Positions 14,784 through 21,204 of a stretch of DNA of 22,258 bases are shown here, piece by piece (position 1 is the stretch's first letter; each line of letters begins with the position of its first letter). The notes under the pieces were generated by a model. It was not told the origin of the DNA. It worked only from the letters and a program-made list of their open reading frames with translations, and searched no databases. A program made the position numbers and the translations under genes. Origin of the DNA: JAPLYB01 sp964500015 (GTDB lineage: Archaea; Nanobdellota; Nanobdellia; Pacearchaeales; UBA284); assembly GCA_964500015.1 (NCBI GenBank), contig CAZCMN010000015.1, positions 1 through 22,258 on the forward strand, read 5' to 3'.

Positions 14784-15299
14784 ATGGCATTTCTTTCAAA
14801 GCCAGACAAAACAGAGAAACGTCCTGAAAAACAAGAGTATTACATGTCTATAGCCAAACAGATAGCTCAAAGAAGTACTTGTTTAAAAAGAAAATTTGGG
14901 GCAATAATTGTCAGAGAGGATAATATTATCTCTGCGGGTTACATGGGTTCTCCAAGAGGAACCCCTAATTGCATTGATTTAAAGAAATGTGCTCAAGATT
15001 ATAATAAAAAAGTAGGAGTAGATGCTTGTCGTGGAGTTCATGCTGAACTTAACGCAATAATTAATGCTGCAAGATCAGGAACAAGTGTTCTTAATTCAAT
15101 AATGTATGTTTATGGGGAAAATTATAGAGATGGAAGGCCAATAATCGGAAAGCCTTGCAGAGCATGCAGAAGAGCAATTGTCAATGCTGGAATAATTGAG
15201 GTTATTGTTCCAGGAGAAAAAGGGACAAGAAAATACAAGACAGAATTCTGGGTCAAGGACCTTAAAAAAGATCCTTTTATGGATGTCGATGAGAAGTAA
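14784..15299 (+). CDS. dCMP deaminase (zinc-dependent cytidine/deoxycytidylate deaminase)
   Basis: 171 residues. The zinc site is complete: His86 and catalytic Glu88 in the HAELNAI motif, Cys125 and Cys128 in PCRAC. The preceding GxxGSPRGTPNC and the CRGVHAE context are typical of the ComEB/dCMP deaminase branch, which turns dCMP into dUMP for thymidylate synthesis. The first 18 residues are a charged extension. It is the only nucleotide-salvage gene here apart from the MazG-like hydrolase at 17520. It stands alone, with a TATA box at 14754-14763. Confidence 0.92.
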   Translation: MAFLSKPDKTEKRPEKQEYYMSIAKQIAQRSTCLKRKFGAIIVREDNIISAGYMGSPRGTPNCIDLKKCAQDYNKKVGVDACRGVHAELNAIINAARSGTSVLNSIMYVYGENYRDGRPIIGKPCRACRRAIVNAGIIEVIVPGEKGTRKYKTEFWVKDLKKDPFMDVDEK

Positions 15300-15418
15300 T
15301 CTGTAATTTTAACAAACTGTTAAATTTATTTAAACTAATCGCAGAGCCAAGCAGCTTCTTATCGATGAAATTTGTTCTTAAAAGATAGAATATCATGAAA
15401 AAAGCACACATTTTTGCG
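15300..15418. other. A+T-rich spacer leading into the palindrome array
   Basis: No gene is seen. aatttatttaaactaat at about 15323-15339 resembles a promoter box and could start a plus-strand transcript through the array at 15419-15593. Confidence 0.3.
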
Positions 15419-15593
15419 ATGCTCGAAAATTGAACAAATTTTCGGACACAGAAAATTCTTTTAAATTTTCTCGTGCCAAAAACAGAAAACTAAACGCACA
15501 AAAATCAAAAGATTTTTGGCGTGCCAGAAATTTAATAATTTCTGAGCACATCCATACACATTTTAAAAAATATGGTTTTCTGTTTTTTAGCAT
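15419..15593. repeat. Head-to-head hairpin array with an outer inverted repeat (locus F)
   Basis: The left part has minus polarity: AGAAAATT/AATTTTCT (15450-15471), linker GTGTCC, CGAAAATT-GAACA-AATTTTCG (15424-15444), then GAGCATCGC. The right part has plus polarity: AAAAATC-AAAA-GATTTTT (15500-15517), GGCGTGCC, AGAAATT-TAAT-AATTTCT (15526-15543), GAGCAC. A 13-nt inverted repeat, AAAAACAGAAAAC (15478-15490) and its complement (15575-15587), brackets the right part. A 68-codon ORF runs through it and encodes a peptide resembling the insert in TFE, but I do not regard it as a gene. Confidence 0.8.
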
Positions 15594-15606
15594 AATACTT
15601 ACTACT

Positions 15607-15927
15607 TTATTTCAAGCCAGAAATCTTGCCGCTTAATTTTAATAGAGCTTGATGATGCTCTGCAGGATTAATTCTAATTGGAAAATTTCCTGAGATTTTC
15701 AAAGGAACAGAGTCAACATTTGGCATCATTGAAATAATTTTATTCAGCTCTTCATGAGCTTCATTTACAAAAAAAGAAGCTTGATTTATTATCTCTCTTT
15801 TTTCTCTTATCATCTTTTTTGCTTCGAGTGTTGAACTATTAACATCAATTAATTTATTCTTTACACTTCTAACCCTTTTACTAATTCCAATCATTTCCTC
15901 AGCATCAAATTTTATAAAGACAGACAT
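15607..15927 (-). CDS. Small helical protein of unknown function
   Basis: 106 residues, soluble, mostly helical. Residues about 10-70 look like a coiled coil or long helical hairpin (heptad-like IGISKRVRSVKNKLIDV ... EAKKMIREKREIINQ). A short Pro-containing tail follows. It begins MSVFIKFDAEEM. I recognise no family. It may form a pair with the coiled-coil protein at 16033-16485 on the same strand, 105 nt upstream. Confidence 0.6.
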   Translation of the reverse strand: MSVFIKFDAEEMIGISKRVRSVKNKLIDVNSSTLEAKKMIREKREIINQASFFVNEAHEELNKIISMMPNVDSVPLKISGNFPIRINPAEHHQALLKLSGKISGLK

Positions 15928-16032
15928 TTTTTGGCGTATTTATCTAAGTATATGTTAAAGTTTTTTAAATTTAATTATCTCTGAATTTTGTGTGTTCTTA
16001 TTGACTGACGTTTTATTACCTCAATCATTGTT

Positions 16033-16485
16033 TTATTCCCTCGCTAGATTATTCCCAATATTACTAATTTCTTCTCTTAATGTGTCTAAATCAGATTTCC
16101 AAGAATTTATCTCAAAAACCTCATTATCATTTAATTTCTGTAATTTTTCTATTAAATTTTCCAATTCTTTTAGTTTATGTTCCATATTCTCGATTGATTG
16201 GACAATATTTCTAAAATTGTCTATTTTGACAAAAATCTCTTTTTCTTTAGAAATCTTTTTCATTTTTTTCTCTTCTTGCGGAGGCATTTCTAATTCTTTA
16301 TATCCCTGGTCTAAAGGGGGCAGATTCTTATCTTGCTCATCTAAATCAGGCAACTCTTTTCCAGAATCTGAACTTTTCTCTTGATTAAAATCCATATCCA
16401 AATCTCTTATGCTCTTCTTATATTCCAAACTTTCTGGAGCATCTCTCAATCCTTGTTGCGGTTTAGATTTTTTTTTGAAGATCAT
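16033..16485 (-). CDS. Acidic protein with C-terminal coiled coil, unknown function
   Basis: 150 residues. MIFKKKSK is followed by a disordered, Asp/Glu/Pro-rich half (about 10-75), then a predicted coiled coil (about 84-150: IFVKIDNFRNIVQSIENMEHKLKELE... heptads with I/L at a/d). The architecture suggests a partner or adaptor protein; no enzymatic motif is present. The divergent TFE gene begins 118 nt away, so the two have separate promoters in the shared gap. Confidence 0.6.
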   Translation of the reverse strand: MIFKKKSKPQQGLRDAPESLEYKKSIRDLDMDFNQEKSSDSGKELPDLDEQDKNLPPLDQGYKELEMPPQEEKKMKKISKEKEIFVKIDNFRNIVQSIENMEHKLKELENLIEKLQKLNDNEVFEINSWKSDLDTLREEISNIGNNLARE

Positions 16486-16563
16486 AAATACTATTTTTTA
16501 AAAAGATATAAATACCTTTGTAGTAACTATTTAATTACAAATAGACAAAAATCCTTAACCAGA

Positions 16564-16575
16564 AGGTATAAATAT
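16564..16575 (+). promoter_or_regulatory. Promoter box of the TFE gene
   Basis: ggtataaatatt is 28-39 nt upstream of the ATG at 16604, with purines (agaa) as a BRE-like element before it. Confidence 0.5.
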
Positions 16576-16603
16576 TTTCCTTTCGTCAAAAAAAGAATAA
16601 AAA

Positions 16604-17446
16604 ATGAAACGCGATGAAAAATTATTCTCTTTTTCAAAAACAGTCGCTAGAAGAATTGCTGGAAAGCCAGGAGAAGATGTAATCGAAATTCTCTTTGATA
16701 GAGAAAATTTTAATGAATTCAAAATAGCTGAAAAATTAAAGAAAAATATAAACGAAGTAAGGAATATACTCTATAAATTGTCTTCTTTTAATGTTATATC
16801 CTCAACAAGAAAAAAAGACAAAAGAAAAGGATGGTATACTTACTTTTGGACATTTGATAAGGTAAAGGCTTTAGGAGTTTTATTAAAATTAAAAGAACAG
16901 GAATTTTTCAACTTAGACCATATTTTTAAGAGTAGAATCACAAAAAATTTCTATTATTGTGAGTCTGATGGGATTGAAATGTCTGAAGAAACTGCTCTAA
17001 ACCACGATTTTTCTTGTCCAGAGTGCAGCCAGTTATTGGTTCCTGTAAACGAAGGAAAAAAAATCAAGGAAATAACACAAAAAGTAGACTTAGCCAAAAA
17101 AGAGATTGATGAAATCAGGAAAAAGTTAGATGAGATTTCTCCTAAATTTGTTTTGCCCGAGGTTAAAAAAGCCAAGGAAATTAAGAAAAAGAAGACTAAA
17201 AAACTAGAAAAGAAAAAGTCAAAAAAGAAAGTCAAAATGCATAAAAACACTAAAAAATCAAAGATTTTTGGTGTGCCCAAGAACAAAAAAGTTCTTGAGC
17301 ATAAGAAATTTTTGGCGCGCCGAAAAACATCTTTTTTTCATGCGAAAACCAAGAAAGCAAAATCAAAAAAGAAAGTTAAAAAAGTCAAGAAAATTAAGAA
17401 AAAGAAAGCAAAACCAGAAAAGAAAATTAAGAAAAAAAGATTATAA
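16604..17446 (+). CDS. tfe: Transcription initiation factor E alpha, with altered zinc ribbon and repeat-bearing tail
   Basis: 280 residues. Residues 1-105 are the extended winged helix of TFE/TFIIE-alpha (VARRIAG..GEDVIEIL, F.IAEKLKKNINEVRNILYKL, YTYFWTF). Residues about 116-145 are the zinc ribbon, but only three Cys remain (C119, C138, C141): the first CxxC is CESD. A helix follows to about 178. From 186 the protein is an extremely Lys-rich tail that archaeal TFE normally lacks. Residues about 213-249 (GVPKNKKVLEHKKFLARRK...) are encoded by the hairpin repeat of locus G, in frame. TFE stabilises the open promoter complex; the tail may add nonspecific DNA affinity. A T7 run at 17452-17458 may terminate the transcript. 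Confidence 0.88.
   Translation: MKRDEKLFSFSKTVARRIAGKPGEDVIEILFDRENFNEFKIAEKLKKNINEVRNILYKLSSFNVISSTRKKDKRKGWYTYFWTFDKVKALGVLLKLKEQEFFNLDHIFKSRITKNFYYCESDGIEMSEETALNHDFSCPECSQLLVPVNEGKKIKEITQKVDLAKKEIDEIRKKLDEISPKFVLPEVKKAKEIKKKKTKKLEKKKSKKKVKMHKNTKKSKIFGVPKNKKVLEHKKFLARRKTSFFHAKTKKAKSKKKVKKVKKIKKKKAKPEKKIKKKRL
17252..17343 (+). repeat. Hairpin modules inserted in frame inside the TFE gene (locus G)
   Basis: AAAAATC-AAA-GATTTTT (17253-17269) is followed by GGTGTGCC, the hairpin CAAGAAC-AAAAAA-GTTCTTG (17278-17297), AGCAT, a weak AAATTT arm, GGCGCGCC, GAAAAA...TTTTTC, then ATGC. The order and linkers match the intergenic loci. The surrounding Lys-rich code on both sides (KKKAKKVKK type) reads as one tract interrupted by the element. 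Confidence 0.85.
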
Positions 17447-17489
17447 TTCTATTTTTTTAAGTGTCAAATTATCTTTTACTAAAGCTAAG

Positions 17490-17499
17490 ATATTTATAC
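17490..17499 (+). promoter_or_regulatory. Promoter box of the MazG-like gene
   Basis: atatttatac is 21-30 nt upstream of the chosen ATG at 17520. This supports that start over longer in-frame starts. Confidence 0.45.
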
Positions 17500-17519
17500 T
17501 TATTTTTATACATCTTAAG

Positions 17520-17831
17520 ATGGAAATCAAAAAATTTCAAGAAGAGGTTTTATCTGTTTTTTCAGAGATGGCAAAAGCGCCTAATCGAAAACCTCACACA
17601 AAACAATCAGCAATGATTCATTTAACCGAAGAAGTAGGAGAAATTGCTAGACAAATAAATAATGAATACCACTGCCCAGAAAAATTTAATAAAGAAAATC
17701 TTGGAGAAGAATTAGCAGACCTCATGATGTTTATTGTTTTAATAGCCAATTTTTATAATATAGACTTATCTAAAAAAATGAAAGAGAGTATAGAAAAAGT
17801 TAGATCTACGGCTATAAAACTTAAAAAATAG
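17520..17831 (+). CDS. MazG-like nucleotide pyrophosphohydrolase
   Basis: 103 residues. The MazG metal site is visible: EE..E (HLTEEVGEIARQI, about 37-49) and E..D (LGEELADLMMFIVLIAN). The four-helix fold and length suit the single-domain house-cleaning enzymes that hydrolyse NTPs or dNTPs to NMP and pyrophosphate. I start at the ATG at 17520: the frame stays open upstream to 17268, but that part is an out-of-frame reading of the TFE tail, and a promoter box lies just before 17520. It lies 30 nt upstream of the rhomboid gene. Confidence 0.88.
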   Translation: MEIKKFQEEVLSVFSEMAKAPNRKPHTKQSAMIHLTEEVGEIARQINNEYHCPEKFNKENLGEELADLMMFIVLIANFYNIDLSKKMKESIEKVRSTAIKLKK

Positions 17832-17838
17832 GTTTAGA

Positions 17839-17848
17839 ATTTAAAAAC
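17839..17848 (+). promoter_or_regulatory. Promoter box of the rhomboid gene
   Basis: atttaaaaac is 14-23 nt before the ATG at 17862, so transcription would start at or near the ATG, or slightly inside it. The gene may also be read from the mazG promoter. Confidence 0.4.
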
Positions 17849-17861
17849 CTTTAAAATAAAA

Positions 17862-18605
17862 ATGCCCTATAAATTTTCCTACAAGAAAAATTATTCATCA
17901 AGCCCCTATGTTTCACAAGTCAGGAAGAAAAAATCTTTTCCTATTTCAATCACTCTTTTCTTGATAATTATTAATGTTTTAATTTTTATAGTTCAAGTAA
18001 TCTGGGATTATTTTACACAAACACCAAATTCTGTTGGTTTTTTTACTTCAATATTTAGCATAGTTCCACAAGATATCTTGCAAGGAAAACATCTTTGGAG
18101 CATTGTAACAAATATGTTTCTACATGGTGGAATTTTCCATATTCTAGCTAATATGCTTTCCTTATTTTTTGTTGGCTCATTTTTAGAAAAAATAATAGGC
18201 AAAAAGAAATTTTTCTGGCTTTATATGATTTCAGGAATTGTAGCTTCATTATTCTTTGTTTTTTTAGCAGCAGCTTTTGGTTCAAGTGATTTTGGAGCAA
18301 GAATTTTCGGAAGTCCAGATATTCCAGCATTAGGAGCATCAGGAGCTATTTTTGGTTTAGTAGCTTGTTTAATGATTTTAACCCCAAATGTAAAAGTCTA
18401 TATCTTTTTTATTCCAATTGCAATGCCACTATGGCTTGGAATGTTAATTATGCTTTTTGGATTATGGATCATTTCAGCTGGCCTAAGTCTACCAATAGGA
18501 AATTCAGCCCATTTTGGAGGTTTTATCTGTGGAATTATTTATGGAATTTATCTTAGGATGAAATATAAAAAAAGAGTTCAGATGTTAGATAAAACTTTTA
18601 GATAA
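17862..18605 (+). CDS. Rhomboid family intramembrane serine protease
   Basis: 247 residues with a basic N-terminal 25 residues and six hydrophobic segments. The active site is complete: Ser160 in GASGAIFG and His217 in NSAHFGG. The conserved HGG..HI..N (H88, H93, N97) lies in the second helix, where it forms the oxyanion side of the site. The NMFLHGGIFHILANM stretch is classic for the family. It cleaves membrane-spanning segments of substrates, perhaps the small anchored proteins encoded in this window, but that is a guess. The next gene starts 31 nt after it. Confidence 0.93.
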   Translation: MPYKFSYKKNYSSSPYVSQVRKKKSFPISITLFLIIINVLIFIVQVIWDYFTQTPNSVGFFTSIFSIVPQDILQGKHLWSIVTNMFLHGGIFHILANMLSLFFVGSFLEKIIGKKKFFWLYMISGIVASLFFVFLAAAFGSSDFGARIFGSPDIPALGASGAIFGLVACLMILTPNVKVYIFFIPIAMPLWLGMLIMLFGLWIISAGLSLPIGNSAHFGGFICGIIYGIYLRMKYKKRVQMLDKTFR

Positions 18606-18606
18606 A

Positions 18607-18616
18607 GTTTAAATAT
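18607..18616 (+). promoter_or_regulatory. Promoter box of the DUF1003 gene
   Basis: gtttaaatat is 21-30 nt upstream of the ATG at 18637, at leaderless spacing. Confidence 0.45.
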
Positions 18617-18636
18617 TTATTAAAACTTAAAAAAAC

Positions 18637-19056
18637 ATGAAAGAGGTCTTTAAAAATAAGTCAAATCTGATTTCCAAAAACGAGGAAATTCATCCAGCTT
18701 ACAAATCTAGCTTAACATTTGGCCAAAGAGCAGCAGATAAACTAACTTCCTTTTGTGGAAGCTGGCTATTTATAATTTCTTTACTCATTATTATGGCTGT
18801 TTGGATTGTTCTTAATATTTTGATGATAATTAATAGATGGGACCCATATCCTTTTATTTTGCTTAATTTAGTACTATCTTGCCTTGCTGCTCTTCAAGCT
18901 CCAATAATCTTAATGTCTCAAAACAGACAAACACAAAAAGACCATATTACTGCAATATATGACTATGCAGTTAATAGAAAAGCTGAAAGAGAAATTCAAG
19001 ACATGCAAAGAGACCTTCATGAAATCAAGGCATTGTTAAAAAAAAGAAGAAATTAG
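18637..19056 (+). CDS. DUF1003 family membrane protein
   Basis: 139 residues. FGQRAADKLTSFCGSWLFI, WIVLNI..., NRWDPYPFILLNLVLSCLAALQAPIILMSQNRQ and KDHITAIYDYAVNRKAE form the DUF1003 signature. Two transmembrane helices (about 47-68 and 77-98) lie between a polar start and a basic helical C-terminus (QDMQRDLHEIKALLKKRR). The family is widespread in bacteria and archaea and has no firm function. No partner gene is obvious. Confidence 0.88.
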   Translation: MKEVFKNKSNLISKNEEIHPAYKSSLTFGQRAADKLTSFCGSWLFIISLLIIMAVWIVLNILMIINRWDPYPFILLNLVLSCLAALQAPIILMSQNRQTQKDHITAIYDYAVNRKAEREIQDMQRDLHEIKALLKKRRN

Positions 19057-19078
19057 GCATGTTTTCTAGAACAATAAT

Positions 19079-19090
19079 CTTTAAAAATAA
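19079..19090 (+). promoter_or_regulatory. Promoter box of the 19114 gene
   Basis: ctttaaaaataa is 24-35 nt upstream of the ATG at 19114. Confidence 0.45.
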
Positions 19091-19113
19091 TCTCTCCGTA
19101 TAATTTTAATAAA

Positions 19114-19473
19114 ATGACTGTCGCAGGTGCTTCATCAGTAGATAAGATAGAATCTAGAGAATTTTGTATGAATCATGTAGAGTTTGGAAAATTCATTGGA
19201 GAAATAACCCGAAGAGGCTTCAATCTTGAAACAAGACTTGGGCAAGCAGAACCAAGAAGATCTAATGTATTAGTCTTAACACATTCATCAACAGGAGAGT
19301 TTGGTCACGGGATGGTTGGCGATTATAATTACGGAAGAGAAGGTGTGGAACCTTCTTACTTTTTTGAAGCATTAAAATATCCTGTTGCGGGTACGCCAGA
19401 AGCAATAGAAGCCCATCAACAATTAATGGAGTCTTACAAGGTTATAACTGGGAGAAAAATAATTTGGGATTAG
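19114..19473 (+). CDS. Small soluble protein of unknown function
   Basis: 119 residues, no signal peptide or membrane helix, not recognised. Central features are a VLVLTHSSTGEFGHGMVGDY stretch and a Pro/Gly-rich loop before a C-terminal helix. The composition (normal Ala/Gly/Glu) and the promoter box upstream support a real gene. Its TAG stop shares four bases (TTAG) with the stop of the convergent Nre gene. Confidence 0.55.
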   Translation: MTVAGASSVDKIESREFCMNHVEFGKFIGEITRRGFNLETRLGQAEPRRSNVLVLTHSSTGEFGHGMVGDYNYGREGVEPSYFFEALKYPVAGTPEAIEAHQQLMESYKVITGRKIIWD

Positions 19474-20678
19474 AATTGAAACAATCTCTTCTGTTCTTTA
19501 ATATTCTTTAGCAAAACACTTTTTTTTGTCCAGTGTTCTATAGGCAATTTAAACCTTGATTTTGCAATTTTAGCAGCATCCTCAAACGAATTAAATCTTT
19601 CAGGCTTTTTTTTCAGGATTCCTCGCATTAATTCTCTTAATATGCCCACGCCGCATGGGCACCAATACTCTGGTCTTATTTCTCTAAAAACCAAAACAGT
19701 TGCTTGCTTTTTTATCTTTTCAAGATATTCTGTTATAGGCAATCTGGCAGCATAATATCCCCCTGTAACACTTGAAGCATAATTTTTTCTTCCTGAGAAA
19801 AATTCATAATCCTGCCATGTTGCTGGCTCTTTACTTTTCATTCCCTCTCCAAAATAACCTTGATTAGAAATTTCAATAACTTCAAAATTCCAACATCCTG
19901 GAATAAGGAAAACTTCATAATAATTTCCTAGATAATTTCCATGAAATAATAAAACTTCTGAAATTTCTCGATAAAAACGGATATCCTCAAGCATTTTTTT
20001 ACTCAGAGAATCATCAACAGCAGTAATTCCCCATCTTGTTGGAACAAGTTTTCTCTGAAATCTTAATCCTAACATGCCTGCACTTAATATCTTCATTATA
20101 TTAGAAACAGGAACTCCAAAATCATAAAGTTCTTCAATTGCTTTAGTTGCTGTAACATCTGTGTCATTTGTCAAATAATCAACTTTTTTGTCTACTTTAA
20201 CATTACTTTCAAGTTTTATACTTTTCAATGGAGCAGGATTTCCAATCATTGCAGTATGGCTAGTTAAATCTACTTTCATTATGGGTTTTTTCTTTAATTC
20301 AAAATGAGCATCAACAGCCTTATTTGAGAGTGAAATTTCCTGCATAACTTCAAGAAGTTTATTCTTTTTTTCTTTTATATTGACTGTAAATCTAGAATAA
20401 ATCATTCTTGATCTAAAGTTCAAGATATCTTCGATAGACGCTTGTTTCTGAAACCATAATTCAGGCATGCTCATATTCTCAGTTTTTCCCATTTCCATTG
20501 GAGCTAGAATTCCTGAAAAAAGATTTGGATAGCCATGATGTCCAACAAAAATTTCAGGCGGAGAACTTCCTGAAAAATCTAGATTAACTTTTGGCTGAAA
20601 CTTTTGTATTCTGGCAAGTATCTTACATGGTTTTCCACAGAAACCTCTACCCTTGCATCTTATACAGAGTTCGGACAT
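19470..20678 (-). CDS. nre: Nre family archaeal DNA repair protein
   Basis: 402 residues. The N-terminal C4 zinc finger (C5, C8, C14, C18 in LCIRCKG..FCGKPCKI) is followed by PPEIFVGHHGYPNLFSGILAP and the MSMPELWF...IE..L.FR core. Near the C-terminus are PEYWCPCGVGILRELMRG, an Nre signature, and a terminal QKRLFQF that fits the PCNA-interacting peptide QxxLxxF. In haloarchaea Nre proteins help repair mitomycin-type damage through PCNA. The start is preceded by a hairpin whose loop is AGGAG (20683-20697), a Shine-Dalgarno 9-10 nt from the ATG. Confidence 0.88.
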   Translation of the reverse strand: MSELCIRCKGRGFCGKPCKILARIQKFQPKVNLDFSGSSPPEIFVGHHGYPNLFSGILAPMEMGKTENMSMPELWFQKQASIEDILNFRSRMIYSRFTVNIKEKKNKLLEVMQEISLSNKAVDAHFELKKKPIMKVDLTSHTAMIGNPAPLKSIKLESNVKVDKKVDYLTNDTDVTATKAIEELYDFGVPVSNIMKILSAGMLGLRFQRKLVPTRWGITAVDDSLSKKMLEDIRFYREISEVLLFHGNYLGNYYEVFLIPGCWNFEVIEISNQGYFGEGMKSKEPATWQDYEFFSGRKNYASSVTGGYYAARLPITEYLEKIKKQATVLVFREIRPEYWCPCGVGILRELMRGILKKKPERFNSFEDAAKIAKSRFKLPIEHWTKKSVLLKNIKEQKRLFQF

Positions 20679-20682
20679 AATA

Positions 20683-20697
20683 AAAACCTCCTGTTTT
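20683..20697 (-). promoter_or_regulatory. Shine-Dalgarno hairpin of nre
   Basis: On the minus strand AAAAC-AGGAG-GTTTT forms a 5-bp stem with the Shine-Dalgarno as its loop. It closely resembles the hairpins before spt4 (AAAAC-GGGA-GTTTT) and rps27ae (AAAACC-AAGGA-GGTTTT), but lacks the GCC linker and the AGCATG ending. Confidence 0.6.
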
Positions 20698-20755
20698 ATA
20701 AATTATTAAATAACTCATAATATAATAACTTATATATGCATTTGAAAGTAATAAT

Positions 20756-20765
20756 CTTTAAAAAC
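20756..20765 (+). promoter_or_regulatory. Promoter box of the 20785 gene
   Basis: ctttaaaaac is 20-29 nt upstream of the ATG at 20785, at leaderless spacing. Confidence 0.45.
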
Positions 20766-20784
20766 TACGAATATTTTAGTAAAA

Positions 20785-21081
20785 ATGGGATTTACTTCAC
20801 TTAAGAATTATGTAACTGGTATTTACAGGGCAATTCATCCAAGAAAACAACCCCTAATTTATGATATTACTAATCCAAGACATGTTCAAGAAATAACTGA
20901 ACAAGTTATAAAACTTAAACCAGGGAGATGTTTAAATGTAAGGATTTCTGGGCCACTAAGTCAATGGCGGGGAGCTGAACTTGGTGCACACCTTATTCAG
21001 GCCACTGGAGCAGATATTCTTGTTAATGCAGATATTTTAATGCCCCCTTATAGATTACGTATTTCTAGAGATATATCCTAA
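20785..21081 (+). CDS. Small protein of unknown function
   Basis: 98 residues, not recognised. A basic N-terminus precedes an alternating beta/alpha pattern (PLIYDITNPRHVQEITEQVI, CLNVRISGPLSQWRGAELGAHLIQ, ADILVNADIL). The amino-acid balance looks like a real, compact alpha/beta domain. It has no membrane segment. The promoter box upstream supports it. Its neighbours give no hint of its job. Confidence 0.55.
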   Translation: MGFTSLKNYVTGIYRAIHPRKQPLIYDITNPRHVQEITEQVIKLKPGRCLNVRISGPLSQWRGAELGAHLIQATGADILVNADILMPPYRLRISRDIS

Positions 21082-21204
21082 ATTTTTTAATTAATCTAAT
21101 AATTTTTGATGAAAAAGTTAACATATATACTATAAAATATATATTAGAATAGACACTTCCACCGGTGTAACTTAAGAGGTAGGGGCAAAATTTACGCAGA
21201 GAGC
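21082..21204. other. Spacer with TATA box and CACCGGTG palindrome
   Basis: A strongly A+T-rich promoter-like run (tataaaatat, about 21131-21140) precedes a locally G+C-richer 60 nt containing the palindrome CACCGGTG (about 21160-21168), CTTAAG and GGTAGGGG. A small RNA or an operator is possible; I see no clear fold. Confidence 0.3.

Noticed and set aside
15430..15636. 68-codon plus-strand ORF through locus F
   Set aside because: It is almost wholly made of hairpin modules, has no promoter at proper spacing, and its 3' end runs into the convergent 106-residue gene. Its peptide resembles the TFE insert only because the repeat is the same.
17268..17519. N-terminal extension of the MazG-like protein
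   Set aside because: It is an out-of-frame reading of the TFE Lys-rich tail. The ATG at 17520 has a promoter box and matches the family N-terminus.
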